Assembly (NCBI GenBank): GCA_032358165.1
Contig: JAALGY010000053.1
Coordinates: 62,001-126,000 of the forward strand
Direction: 5' to 3'
DNA length: 64,000 nt
Origin: Diplosphaera chodatii
Taxonomy: Eukaryota; Chlorophyta; Trebouxiophyceae; Prasiolales; Stichococcaceae
Shown: positions 36,501-49,046 of the stretch, piece by piece
Layout of the letters: each line of letters begins with the position of its first letter
Numbering within the stretch: position 1 is the stretch's first letter
Program-made: the position numbers and the translations under genes
The notes under the pieces: model-generated
Told to the model about the DNA's origin: nothing
The model's input: the letters and a program-made list of their open reading frames with translations, nothing else
Database searches by the model: none

Positions 36501-38299
36501 CCGCAGGCCATGGTCAAGAACCCGCACCACTAAACAAATGACCGCCGAATTGACATGCTTCGACTACAGTCGTCATCAACAACATAGGCTGCCGGCCTTC
36601 TGACGATGGTGTTGACGCTGCACTTGCAGACCATCAGGGTCGGCACCTACGAGCAGGCGCTTGAAGCCTCGGCAGCCGCCGCCGCGGCAACAGCGCCAGG
36701 GAAGGACGCCTCTGCAGCTACACACAGGTCAGACACGGACACTCCCACCCTGTGGGGAGCTGAGGTTGTCCTGTGGCATGTTGCAGCGCCACTGCCATGC
36801 ATGCAGCGTTTGGCCGACCACAGCACAACATCTGCCAGCCAGTAGTTGTAGTCGACTACATCCGCTGGTTCAGATGGATTGAACGTTCGTGGCTTTAAGG
36901 TTTTCAATGCATGCAGGCGTCCGGTGCGGCGGGAGCGCCCAGGCTGGCATGGGGCAGCCCCGGATGTCGTCAAGTATGTGGAGACAGAACGGCCAGGTAC
37001 TGTGCTCACTCAACCTGCTTGCCATCGCTTTCCATGTGCTGAAACCGTGCCTCACCACATCGATCATGACAGAAGGGCGCCATGCAGTAAACGACCATGC
37101 ATGCGCTGCAGCTATGCAGTGCCTATGACGCCGCTGCTTGGTGTTGAGTTGACCTTGACGCCCAGCGCCTGCTGTGCTCCAGGCACCGAGGCTGGGTTGC
37201 GGCTGAACGCCTCGGCGCCTGCGGTGTGGCAGTTCGTGTCTGACAGCGAACGCAACGCGCTCGGGCAGCCCCGCGGCTACGCAGTCGCGTTCACAGGTCA
37301 GGCAGCGGGTGCACTGCATTGGACACAATAGCACCTCCACCTGCATCTGTCAGCTGCTGCTACCGAACACATGTCTGAACGCAATAGTAGGACATATGCC
37401 TTGCATCTGTTCCCAGGGTGGTCTCCTGTCCCTCATGAGTGCCCCCACATCATGACCCCTGATGTCCCTTGTGTTGTGTTGTGTTGTGTTACCAACCATA
37501 GGTTGGTAGGCAGAGCAACGACGGGTTTTTACCTACGCAGGTGCGACCACACAGCAGCTCCTGCCGCACCACTACCCGCTGCTGGGCGCCGCCGCCTGGT
37601 CGAAGTACCACCTGGCGGTTACGCAGCAGAGGGACGGCGAGGCGATGTCGGTGGCGACCCGGCTCGACGGCTACCAGCCCGGGGCGCCGGCAGTCTCGCT
37701 GGACCGCTTCATTGACGGCGAGCACACGCTCTGCTGCAGCAGATATGCTGCACAGCTCGGGCGTCGCACCGCTGTCAGTCTGGCGGCCGCACCAGCACAG
37801 GCTGCTCACGTAGGCATGATGCGAGGTGCAGTTGGAAGCGTCGGGTGCGCTGCAGTGGCACGCAGCTAAAGTTTTGCACCTGTTCTGTGCGCAGGCGAGA
37901 GCACGGACGATGTGGACCTGGTGGCCTGGGTGACGGTCGGCCTGCAGCACCTGCCGCGCGCCGAGGATGTGCCCGTGGTGCGTGTTTCACGGTGCTCGAA
38001 GTCCGACACCGTCAAGCTGTCAGAGATCAAGGAAGCGGCTGCAAAGCATGTGACACATACAGGGCAAGACAGCATGTGGGCCAGTAGGCCTGGCACTGAT
38101 TGGCTCATGACGCTGTGGGCTGAAGTGCCCGTGAAGCACATGACGGTCATAGCGTATCCGCTGCCGCCTCTCGCTGCAGGTGTCGAACATGCAGACGGGC
38201 TTCACCCTAAAGCCGTGGAACTACTTTGACAGCCTGCCGTCGCGCCATGTGCGGGAGGGCTTCATAGCCGAAGAGCATCGCTGCGCACCCCAGCTCTGA
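30555..38299 (+). CDS. Copper amine oxidase with N-terminal membrane anchor
   Basis: It oxidises primary amines to aldehydes, releasing ammonia and hydrogen peroxide, with copper and a self-made topaquinone (TPQ). Exon 1 (ATG 30555) ends in a membrane anchor (CAAAALLSAAVILALG), continued by LLLLHQRA, so a type II topology is likely. N-terminal domains: FIFNELSLKEIAHVESTL, KRLGLWKPGGYPRPADDF, VPDVQEYRVGPLGELAGGQK, VAYELRGFFRNFTGG and VPITFQVDESTPRSSDWRVQ. Catalytic domain: GQRIAYELALQELQVVYNGF, the Asp base in FLMDSYIGIG (codon 35355-35357), the TPQ tyrosine in VGNYDYQTD (codon 35749-35751), copper ligands His-Asp-His in LAPLHDHMA (36261-36269) followed by WKVDLDVAGRNNSF, and the third His in LQHLPRAEDVP (37948-37950). 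The end is MQTGFTLKPWNYFDSLPSRH with TGA at 38297-38299. About 20 exons. Intron 2 appears to be GC-AG. Confidence 0.93.
35000..35012 (+). repeat. Telomere-type heptamer dimer in an amine oxidase intron
   Basis: CCTAAACCCTAAA matches nearly two units of the plant/green-algal telomere repeat (CCCTAAA). It is too short to be a telomere relic with certainty; single telo-boxes also act as regulatory sites in plants. Confidence 0.5.
37469..37507 (+). repeat. (TTGTG)n tract followed by a 7-bp hairpin
   Basis: About four TTGTG units (37469-37490) are directly followed by ACCAACC-ATA-GGTTGGT (37491-37507), a perfect 7-bp inverted repeat with a 3-base loop. It lies in an intron of the amine oxidase gene. 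Confidence 0.7.
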
Positions 38300-38365
38300 C
38301 CTGTTTTGTTGCTGTCAGGATGTTTTGTCTGCACATGGTTTAGCTCTTGAACAAGAGTAGCAGCT

Positions 38366-38407
<42 letters not shown>

Positions 38408-38840
38408 TTTGTCTCCAAAACTGGTTGTAAGGTCGCCTGTGAACATGGTTTGGCCAAGTGCGAATGTGTGCCAAAATGTCAGTTGTAACTGGCACAGTCA
38501 GCCTCTTACATTTCAACAGCGTCATTGCACCTTGTTCCACCCTCGCCACACTGGGCTTTCAGCGGTGCACACACCGATCTGTCGGGCAGCCTTCTGCGCC
38601 CTGGCTGCTGCCACTACTGTACCCGCCACCATATTCCAAGACAGGACAAGCAGATAGAGGTGCAGGCCAGGCATACAGCCTGGTGACGAAGAGCCTTTAG
38701 CTCCGATCCTAGCCTGCATGCACGGCTGCAGCTCGTGCGCAGCTGATGCAGGCCGCACATGCCGAGTGACTGAGGTGTGTGCTGCAGACCCTGCTGCTGG
38801 TCCGCCGTCCTGTGTCCTCTGCTTCCTGCTGCCTGCGCCT
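38300..38840. other. Intergenic, convergent 3' flanks with AGC microsatellite
   Basis: The amine oxidase (+) and STT3 (-) stops face each other. TGTAA occurs on the plus strand at 38426-38430 and 38484-38488, and TTACA (minus-strand TGTAA) at 38506-38510, so the two 3' UTRs may overlap. The AGC repeat is listed separately. Confidence 0.5.
38367..38404 (+). repeat. (AGC)12 microsatellite
   Basis: Twelve and two-thirds AGC units lie 68 bases past the amine oxidase stop, so they are in its 3' UTR and not translated. Confidence 0.9.
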
Positions 38841-41800
38841 TCACGCCGGCACCCCCGAGCCGGTGCGCCGCTTGCCGCTCGAGGCCAGCGCGCTGCGCCG
38901 CGCCCCGCGCGCCCGCCGCGGGTTTTTAAGCCGGCCCTGTAGCACCACGACGCAAATGATGACGCAGCATGGGCGACACACATGGAGCAGGGCAGACGGT
39001 TCGATGGCGGCGCCTGGGATCGCTGTGCTCTGCAGCCTGACGGCGGCTGTGGGAACACAGCTCGCGGGCGCCAGCCGCGGGAACGCAAGACGCTGACGGG
39101 CCGTCGGTGTGACCGGCGCCGCAGGGCTCATTGTTGTCAGACGCACCTCCCGGGGCGCCGGCGGCAGCACCCGGTACACCCGCATCATCCAGTGCTCGCT
39201 CGTGTACACCTCCTCGAAGTACTTGAGCCTGCCAGCCGAACCAGCGCTCTCTCATTGCCTCACTCATTACCGCTGTCAGGTATGCATGTCTATATCAGCC
39301 TGAGCACCTGATACACCGTAGCAGCCAGTGCAAGCGCCCCAGCCGGCAGGACGGGGCCGGCAGGCAGGTCATCTGCAGCGAGCTGGCACTCACTTGAAGT
39401 CCATGAGGCCTATTTGGCAGTTGCGCACGCGGTCGTAGCCGCGCTGCCCGATCGCCATCGCCGACGCGTCCGCGAAGCGGTAGTACGTCAGCCGGTACAT
39501 CAGGCTGTCGGACATTGTCTGCGGCCAGGCGGTCAGCACGTCAAGCTGATACCTGACAGATGCCAGGACTGGCGGTGCAGCTCGCTTTGGGCATCGCTGG
39601 GAAGAGCTGCATCATGGACAGCGAAGCTGAAGCATCAGATGCCAAGACTGCTGGCGCACACCGGCGTCTTGATGCGACGTCGAGAAAAGCAGACTCTGAA
39701 ATGGGATCAACGAGCGACCAGCGATTGCATCGCACCTTGGTGACCTTGTTGTCCACGCGGTAGGAGCCGTCGCCGATGTAGTCCTTCTCCTTGATCTCGG
39801 GAAACACGCCGCCGCCGATGCGCACCATCCACAGGAACTTGTTGATGTCGTCGCTGGGGTACCTGGGGTGCCGGGAAGCAGAAGCTGTTGAGCTTTGCTG
39901 GCAACAGTAGAAGTCAGGCGACATGCGCCTGGCAGGGTTTCCCTGCAGACTGTTGCACGCTGCTGACCCTGAGCGGTGCGCTTTAAGCAAAGCGCAGAAG
40001 CACCTGCTTACGTTGGGTGCTGCTGCTGCCATCATGCAGCTTTTTAGCGCCGCTGGCAAAGTAACCGCAGCAGAATCTGGCTGTGATGGGTCCCTCACCC
40101 GATGTAGCCGCCGAACAGGACGAAGACGTAGTCCACGTCCAGGGAGCGGAGGATGCGCCACGCCTTGCGCTCCGGGCTGGACATGGCGCGCCCGACCTGC
40201 AAGACCGAAGCACTGGCCGCCCTGAGCACCAATGCACTGGCGCCTGAGTGCAGCAGGAATTGCAAGCGCAGGGGTGCGCTGCGTCCCGGGCACTTTGCGC
40301 AGCAAGATGCGCCCTGATGGCCGTGACCAGCGCTCAGATGGCCACAGACTTGCACACGATCACCACACCAGAGCAACAGCTCAGCAGCTCTGGTGAGCTT
40401 GACGGTGACAAGACTGTGACCATTGGTTGCCACATAGTCAGGCACAACTCAAGGGTAAGTTGACGACAACCCCAAACCGCACCGTGGCGATGTGGGTGTT
40501 GTTCCAGGTGTTGTTGTCCACAATGACGGTGCGGTTGGCCATCGCGGTCGTCTGGTACCCGTAGTCCCACCAGCTGGCAACCTGCGGAGAAGCAAGGTGG
40601 CCAGCGTCATGTGGTTGAACGTATGGCACGCACCATGCCGACATATGTCCAGTAAACTTGTGCATGCCGCCGGCCAGAAAGAAGACTGTGGCGTCACAAG
40701 CAAGCCTGCAGTCCCTGCCGTTGGACAGCAGCCTTGATCCAAAACCCCTACCTTGGCATCCTCAGGAGTATTGTGGCGCAGCCAGGAGTACGCCTCCCGG
40801 AAGTCGTCAAACACGTGCATCGAGCCGTCACCACGTCTGGATGATGGGACACATTGCAGCGCCTCAGCAACACATTGAATGCCGTTCCATGCGTCGAGAT
40901 CAACAGCTTCACTTGCACAGTGAGGACCCAGTGCGAGATGACACGATGACTTCAGAAGTGAGCAGCGCAGGTTGCAGCGGTTAGGGCAGTACGATGCTGT
41001 ACATTTTTGAACTTGAAACAAAAGTGCTCACCGGGTCTGCAGGACGATGGAGGGCGCCGAGTACATGTCCGCCGACACCCACACGCAGTGCACCGTGTAC
41101 CCGATCAGGCCGACCAGCAGCCCGATCGTGGTGAGCGCCGCCACCTCCTTGGGCAGCAGCCGCGGGCGGGCGGACACCAGGCCACGCGTGCTCGCGAGCA
41201 GCCCGCCGCCGCCGCTGGCCCCACCCTGCAGCAGCCAGAGCGCTTGTCGTAAACCGTGAAACCCCCATGGTGAGCTGTGGGCGCACTAAGCAGACTCTAC
41301 AAGTCCCAGACTCTACAGAGTGTTCAAGCCCTCCCAGCCTCTTGATGCAAGCAACTGGCTAAGGTGGGCTTAAAGGCTCTGATGACCGTCGACTAGTGGG
41401 CGAAGTTGGCCAATGGACTCGTGCTTGCTTCAAGGGCTCATGGCATAACTGCACGCCCAGGTCACAGCAGAACCACGCGGCAGCCTGCCTTTGCAGCCAG
41501 GTGCGACCTGCGCTGTTGCCTGCTGCTGGATCTGGCTTCGCTGGCCGTGCTGAGGCTGCCAGCACTGATGGTCGGCACCGCCTGTACTTGAGGGTAGCGG
41601 CACACGGCACAGCAGGGTCACATGGAGTAGGGGTAGTTGAAGAATGTAAAGTTCCTTAACTACCCCTACATAGAGAAGCTCCAGCCAGCATCTGCCGACG
41701 ATGCTTTGCTCTCCTGGTGGGCTGCTTTGCTGGCCTCTGTAGGAAAGACTGCATGTTCCACACACGGCTCCAAATGGCACATTTGGCCCTCAGCCGCCAA

Positions 41801-44800
41801 CCAGCAACAGAGCAAAGCCGTAGCCCCCGGCGCGCACCTTGCCGGGCTTCTGGGCCTTGCCAGAGCGCTTTCCGCGTGACTCCAGGGCCGCCTGCGCCCC
41901 GGTCTTCTGCGGCTGGAGGCCCGCGCCCCCGTTGATGGCGGCGCCGTCCTCCCCCTGGGGCGCGCGCAGCGACGCGAGGCACAGCGACAGCAGCGCGTCC
42001 AGTCCAGCGCCCGCGAGGCAGCACGCCGCGGGCGCCAGCACCAGCATGAGCCGCACCTGCAGGGTTTGGCATTTGAACACGAGTCATGCCCCAGACACTT
42101 GCACATGGCACTATTGCCATCCCTGAACTTGTGTACTGCTCTGCACGGCTTGGAAAGTGTTGCCAGGCAGCCAGCACAGCTGCACTCGTGGAAACACTGC
42201 CCAGCGTTGCGGGAGCAGTACACCATACGTAAGCTACATACATCAGCGCTGCACACGCAGCAGAACCCCTGAGCCACACTGTCATGGGCAAAGCCCCACA
42301 GCAAGGTCTTTGCCACAGCTGCATGCTGTGGCATGCTGCTTTGGGGGAGGGACATTGACAGGATCAAGCTGTGGCGGTCCAGCTCACCATGACGCCAGAG
42401 AAGTAGACGGCGGCCACGCCGTACAGGACCAGGAACAGGCTGGCGTCTGTCAGCGGGCGGAAGCAGGCGATGATGCCCGCCGGCATCAGCAGCACCTGTG
42501 CAGGGGCAAAGCAGCAAGCGTCACGCAACCCACAAGTAGGCTTGAATACCCACTACACTGCATCCCTGACAGGTGGCACAAGCCTACAGGTGCTTGTCAC
42601 CCAGCGTCGCCAGAAGCTCAAGATGCGACATGCGTTCAGCATACCATGATGTTGAGGTCGGTGAAGTAGGAGGGCCATGCCGGCGGCTGGTGCTCTGACA
42701 CCGAGGCGATGATAGGGATGTACTTGGACGCATAGGTGGGGTCCAGCAGGCTCAACGAGCGACCTGGGCATGTCAGACTCACATTGAGCCCAGGGATTCT
42801 CGGTCTGTCGGCAGAGCAGAAGCTGGACCCCAGCAGTACACTTGTTTGCGGACAGGCGCAGCGGGTCACCACATGCAGTGCACACTGCCACAGGAATGCT
42901 CTGTACACGCTTTGGGCACGAAACTGTCTACAGCAGGAATGCCAACAGCGTGCATTGCTGCCACAAGATCACACCGCACCTGTCCAGCCAAAGGTTGGCG
43001 ATGCCATGACGTAGCCGACCACAGCGGTGACCACAGCGGCGCCGCCGACCACAAGCAGCGACAGCAGCGCTGCCTTGGCGCGGCTGTACATCGATGGGCT
43101 CAGCATGCCCTGTGAACGAGGTAGTCCAACGTCATGTGGGTTGCAATGCTGCTGCACAACCGCAGCTGCTGACAATCCGCACCCACACCCCATTCTGGGC
43201 TGTCTCGGCGTCGACTGCAGCAGCTGTCATGCAGAAGCGAAGCGTACAGGTGCACTCACAGGTGGCACTGACATGCGCAATGTGACGACACTACAGATTG
43301 GTGCCTGGTCAGGCACGCGCCTTGATGTAGCGGATGGCCAGCGCGGCGTGCAGCACCGCAAAGGTGAAGAAGGCGCCAAAGTGCTCGCTGGTCAGCACCG
43401 CGTTGAAGCCGACGACCGGGATGGAGGCTGCAGGGCAGGAATTTGATGTCATAGTCCCTGTGCTAAGCCTCGCATGCCACAACCAAGCACACAGCAGGCT
43501 GTTGGCGCTGAGTGATATGAGAAGTGTGCCTTGGGGCATTGCGTGCTGGTGCTGCACTGAGGCGTGCACAGCGCAGCCAGTCTGCACCTGCTTCGAGGGT
43601 GCCCATGACAATGAACGGCGCAAAGGCCACATATAGCCGCCCAGACAGCCGTCCAGTCAGGATGCAAGCCTGCATCAGGCAACAGTCGAAAGAATCAGTG
43701 CAGAGCATTCGTATACTATTGAGAGTTGCAGATGCCTTCACACTCCAGCCGCATGCACCCACAGCAACTATAGGAATGTCCCTTGCACAGTCATGAGCGT
43801 ATGTCGATAGTGCACCAGCGTGTGGATGGGGATGATGTTGATGACGAAGCTGTAGCCGCCCCAGGAGGCGACCATGTACCAGTACGCGATGGCGGTGCAG
43901 GTCGTCCACGCCAGGCTCCCCGTGTTCAGCGCCTGCCGCCGGCACAGAACAGAGTCAGCGTCTGACTCAAGAGCAGCAGACCATTCATGTGGAAGATCCC
44001 TCCCACCCCTGCAGTGGCTGCTGCCGATATGCCTCATATCCAGTCCATGCCGACGACAGGGGTCGGGGCAGAGGTGGCCTACGTCAGCGGAACAGCGCAG
44101 GCAAAGAGGCAGTGCGCCGTACCTTGACATAGAAGAAGAACACGAACATCAGCGCAAAGATGGCCACGCCCTCATTGTCGTAGGACCCCGCCACGCTGCG
44201 GCTGATGTAGCTGGGCACGATGCCCACGAAGGCGGCGGATGCCAGCCCCGCGCCCGGGCCCTTGACCTGCGGGCACACGTGCAGAGCCATCAGGCAGGTC
44301 ATCTGTAAAGGGCCTGAGGGTAAAACTAGCATGGTGCTGACCAGGAGCAGTAGATGGCAAGGCCGTGAGCTGCGGACCGACAAGCAGGCTGGCCGAAAGC
44401 ACCACAAGCTGGCAATGTCTTGATTTCCAGCCAACGCTGGCATGAACAGCTGCGAGTCCACCACCCACCTCTTTCATGAAGAAGAAGGTGGCGAGTGCGC
44501 AGAATGCTGAGAACAGCGGCGCCGTGAAGACGCAGACCTGCAGATGCACCCTGCTGGGTGATGCTGGGGTGCTCACAAGATTGTGACTGAAGCGCCATCG
44601 CCTGTCCGGTTGATCATGTCTGCAAGCCACCTTTGTGGCGTCCATAAACAGGAACAGGCATGCAGACTGACCTCCTGCACATGGATGGGCACGTTGATCT
44701 TCTGCAGGAGGTTCCACATCGTGCCCGCTGTGAAGATGATGCCCTGCAGCACAACAGCCCCAGGTGAGCATCGTATCATGGATGTTGCTTCGATGCAACG

Positions 44801-45470
44801 CTGGTTTGAAAAAGTCTGTACTTGCAAGCGAATGTGCATACCGGGTACACCGTGCCGCCAATGACGCGGCCCAGGGGGTACCATGTCTTGTCGTCGAACC
44901 AGTTCCAGAGGTTGTAGAAGCCCTCCTGTAGAGCTATTTGCCCCGTCTTGACAGCAGTTGTGACAACCACTGCACAGGCAATGCTCACGACTGCACAGCG
45001 AACGGTGCGGCATGCATGCAACACACCACACCTTTGTTAGGAACACGGTCACGCGGTAGTTGAAGTATGGGTCAAATTCATGGATGACCGACTCGTACTT
45101 GATGACCGAGAACAGCCGCACGCTGGCAGACAGCACGCACACGGCCAGCAGGATCAGTGCTGCCAGGCCCTGGAAGCACGACGTGCTCTGGTCAGTATTT
45201 GGGCCGCCTGCTCATGACGGCTGCTTGAGTTTTGACAGCCGGGCTAAGCGTTGTGCAGCTTTGAGTCCATACAAACATCGCATCCTTGCTGATGTCAATG
45301 GCGACTTATTAACACGCACCTCAACACTGTCAAGAGCAATACTTTTTGTTACAGAAGGCACAGCTCACCCTGCCAATCGGCGAGTTTGCCTTGCTGCCAA
45401 CAGCGGCTGCAGGCGCCGGCCCTGCAGCGCCGGTGGCCGGCGTGATCGCACCCATGCCCCTGGCGGCCAT
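38841..45470 (-). CDS. STT3: Oligosaccharyltransferase catalytic subunit STT3
   Basis: The ER membrane enzyme that transfers the dolichol-linked glycan to Asn-X-Ser/Thr. Exon 1 (ATG 45470, [20 protein letters not shown]) ends AGG|GTGAGC and joins in phase 0 to [20 protein letters not shown]. Motifs in order: [15 protein letters not shown] (metal-binding DXD-type loop), [57 protein letters not shown] (SVSE loop), the acceptor-binding WWDYG motif in [17 protein letters not shown] (near 40555-40580), [27 protein letters not shown] and [17 protein letters not shown]. The last exon adds a basic tail ([16 protein letters not shown]) and stop TGA at 38841-38843. About 11 or more membrane segments, near 780 residues. 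It is divergent from the otubain gene. A Gln/Gly/Ala-rich insertion near 41830-41960 looks like a lineage-specific loop. Confidence 0.96.
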
Positions 45471-46050
45471 GGCACCGGCCGCTGCCTGCTGGCTGTCAAC
45501 GGCTGCGCAGAACCCGCGGACTCAGCAGCGCCGCATCACCTATGTCATCGGCGTACAGCATGGACATGCTGACAAGACTGCCCAATCGCCTCTGCCAAAC
45601 AAAGGCTTTGTACAGCATCTCATTATCTCAGCCAGGAGTATCCGCCATGTGATAACGCGGTGTAACGCTGATACAGCCCGTGCAGGTGTGCATTTGCAAA
45701 TCAGATCAGAGCATGTTGGTGCACAGCCTCACCCCTGCGCAGCTTGCCGTGCCTGCACCACCTCTCTCAGAAGTGCTATTTCTAAGTTACGATGACTGAT
45801 GCAATCGCGCAAAATGAGGGCTACGAGACCCACAATTGTGCTGCTCACATACACAGCATCAGCCCCAGGCAAGTGGCCTCGCGCAGCAACTTCGCCAGCA
45901 GCCAGCTGTGTCTACCAGCCAAACTGTGCATGCTCGTTCAGATAATCACTACGTTATGCTAACGACTGCTGCAGTGCTGCTGTTCTCCCTGACGCTGATA
46001 GGCCGCGAGCTAGTTGCAGCCTACGCACATTATGTGTGTAAAGCAGCACA
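45471..46050. other. Divergent promoter region, STT3 / otubain
   Basis: About 580 bases. The true first exon of the otubain gene may lie here; I could not find one whose phase and donor fit. No other feature is seen. Confidence 0.4.
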
Positions 46051-49046
46051 ATGGTTCACAACTGCATACTCCAGGTTCGCGTTGCAACCCTGTATATTGC
46101 CAGTTGCATCTTGCAGGACACGAGGCCCATCGCGATCGCCAACCTGACGCGGCGAAAATACGACGCAGCGTTTGGGCATCAGATGGGTCCCGAGGAAGCA
46201 TCATTGTCAGGTGCAGGCGGCGCAGCAGCCGCTCCCGCGGCGTCGGACGCTGCTACAGCCTCTGCAGCCGAGTCCAAGGAGCCAGAGCGACCATCGGACG
46301 CGGACATTATCAGCCAGGAGGTCCGCTGCGTCTGCGCTCTTGTTTGGCGCCGTACTCAAATTGTGCATGTGTGGTGTCCATCACCTACTGACTACTGACT
46401 CCCCCTTTTGCAACTGATTGCAGAACGCCATCAGGTGAGACAATCAGAGGCACGGTCGCTGCATCTCTGGGCTGGCACCACTCCACCCCTCCAGCTTGCC
46501 GCGACTAATCCACTCTTGTGCAGCTGCAGCAACCTCCGTTGCGTGTCTGTCTGATTTGCCCACCAACCCAAAACGGTGTGTCTCCGTCACGTATCGTCGT
46601 GAGTGGCCAGCATGGCATGCGCAGGCAGGCAGAGGCTGAGCGGATACCCTTTGTGGGTGATGTTGAGTCGCTCGCAAACCTGCGGGAAGGTAGGAGGCTG
46701 TGTGGATGCACACCACGGACTACATTCACCAGGCACACAGAGCACGTCATGCTCGCATGGTTCTGTACATGCGTGCACTGTAGGATAAATTGCGCAACAT
46801 GATGTGAAACTCAGGGGGGCTTGCTCGCCCTGTAGAGTACCAGCATGGCAGCGAGGTGTTCCGGACGAAGATCAGCGGCCTGGAGCGCACGTACGGCAGC
46901 ATACGCCGGGCGCGCGGCGACGGAAACTGCTTCTTCCGCAGGTGATACTTGCTGTTCAAGCCGTTGTGGAGACAGGGTTGGACTGGCCTGCGCTCGGGTG
47001 CTAAGCAAAGGCAAGAGTAAGTCTTCCAAATGTCTGATCGTCACATCGCTGCTGAGTTGCTCGGTGTTGAGTTGCTCGCAGCTTCGTGTTCGCATACCTC
47101 GAGGACTTGCTGCAGCGGCGAGACTTTGAGGAACGGCACAGGTAGTGCACTCGAGTCACCATGACGCAGTTTCCGGCTATGATGTAGCGAGTGAAGCGCC
47201 CTGCCAGGCCTCGCAGCCGCCCTCACACCAAGCGTGCTGCCTGTTGCACTGCCCAGGGTCACGGCAATGATCCACGGCCTGAAGGAGAAGATGAAGGCGG
47301 CGGGTTTCGAGGCGCTGGTGTTTGAAGACGCACAGGACCTGCTGCTGGACCAGCTGAATGCGATCAATGGTGAGTGACACCAGGGCTGTCCGTGAAGCAG
47401 GATCTGATCAACCTGCCAGATAGCTGATCAGCCTGTCGCTCTGAGGCAGGTGCTCAGCCGATGCATGTTTGCTCTCCAACTTGGTAGTCACCCACTTCAG
47501 GGCCAGACAGGGGGAATATGTATATGCACCAGGTGGGGCAGACGCCCTGACGCCGGAGATGCTGCTCATCAACATGCGCGACATGAACGTCAGCAACATG
47601 ATCGTGGCGTTCCTGCGGCTGGCGACGAGCGCGGAGATCGGGGCGCGCTCCGACTTTTTCGCGCCCTTCGTCATGGTGCTCGCAGCGGGACACAAAGCTC
47701 CAAGCCTGCTGTCGAGGCCACAGCAACCGCATGTTGCAGCCACGCCGCTGTGCGGCTGCCTTGCTGGCAACAAGCCCAACGTACCTTGCACATGCGCTTG
47801 CCGTGGGCATGTTGCATGCAGTGCATGCACTGCACAGCGTCGCAGCTCGACACGCCTGCAGCAGTTGCGCACCGCTCTGTCACGTCACAGACGGCAAGGA
47901 GGCTGAAGCAACTGCCGCCATGCCGTCTGTAGATGCACTGCTGGCGCGCAGGGCATCAGCGTGGAGGAGCTGAGCGTGGAGCAGTTCCGGCGGCGGTGCG
48001 TGGAGCCGATGGGCGAGGAGTCGGACGAGGTGCACATCGTGGCGCTGGCGGACGTGCTGCAGGTGGGGCGCGACAGGGTTTAGTGGTGAAAGGGTTTAGT
48101 GGTGTGCGGCAGCAGGGCCTGCTGCTGTGCATGCTGCGGTCGGCTGCAGCTGCTGCGGTGGCGCAGCGTCCCGTGCACCTGGCCACCTGGCAGGCTCCCG
48201 CATGGGCCCCTGTCAGGCCGACCTGTCCAGTGCCTTGCTGCCTCTGCTCTTGAAAGAGTTGCTCTGTACGCAGTGTTCGCTGCTTCTGGGGTCATGAAGT
48301 GCTGTGCACATCGCGCAGGTGCCCATCCGGGTGCTGTACCTGGACCGCAGCGTCGACAGCGGGGACCCGACGGCCGTCAACCACCACGACTTTGTGCCCG
48401 AGGCGCTGTCAGGTAGGTCTGGGCGGCTTTCGGCAGTGCTGAGGCGGCTGCACGACATGCCTGTGCATCTGCACTACCCAGTAGAGGATTGCTGATCCCG
48501 TGTAATGGTCCTTGTGCAGCGGCGGTTGCTGCTGGCACGCAGCCTGCATCAGCGGCTGAGCCGCGTGTGCATCTGCTGTACAGACCAGGTACGACACTTG
48601 GCTTGCAGCATTTGGGCCAGGAGCCGGCATGTCAGCCCGTCATGTGATCAAAGGGCCCAGAGTCAAAGCAGTGTGACCACCATGCAATGCAGCTTGGCAG
48701 TGCACATCAAAAGACAGCGTTGGCTCATGCAGGTCACTACGACATCCTCTACCAGCGTACTGACACAGCAGCGGCGAACAGCGGGGCGCCGGCAGCAGCA
48801 GCAGCAGCCCAGTCAGGTCATGAGAGCTCTGTGCACAGTGCTGTAGTGCGCAGTTGCAGGTGGCACAATCATGCAGTGGCAGCATCACCAGTACAGGTAC
48901 AGCGGTCCAAAACTCGTTGGGACCGTTGCCATGCAGGCGACAGTCAGCAGCAGCCAGGGGGACTGGACAATTCTGCGGTGACGGCAGCGCTGGCGGCGGC
49001 AATGGCCAAGTTCAACGACCCGGCTGCAAGCAGTCCAGCATCTTGA
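46051..49046 (+). CDS. OTUB1: Otubain-type deubiquitinase (peptidase C65)
   Basis: A cysteine protease that trims ubiquitin chains. Exons join in phase to give PIAIANLTRRKYDAAFGHQM, an Ala/Ser-rich stretch, SDADIISQE, NAIR, QAEAERIPFVGDVESLANLR, EYQHGSEVFRTKISGLERTY, then the active-site segment RARGDGNCFFR (catalytic Cys codon 46928-46930, Asp two residues before the Asn-Cys pair) and SFVFAYLEDLLQRRDFEERH. C-terminal half: MIHGLKEKMKAAGFEALVFE, GGADALTPEMLLINMRDMNV, EESDEVHIVALADVLQVPIR with VLYLDRS, and the catalytic-His motif HYDILYQRTD (His codon 48735-48737). The tail runs to TGA before 49047. Asp, Cys and His of the OTU triad are all present. The start is uncertain: 46051 is an in-frame ATG, but a CAG acceptor at about 46114 suggests a missed upstream exon. 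Confidence 0.92.
48075..48104 (+). repeat. 14-bp direct repeat AGGGTTTAGTGGTG, two copies
   Basis: Copies at 48075-48088 and 48091-48104, two bases apart, at the start of an otubain intron (donor after VHIVALADVLQ). Each contains GGGTTTA, the telomere-type unit. Confidence 0.85.

Noticed and set aside
38367..38404. Polyglutamine or polyserine coding tract
   Set aside because: The AGC repeat lies after the amine oxidase stop and outside any supported reading frame.
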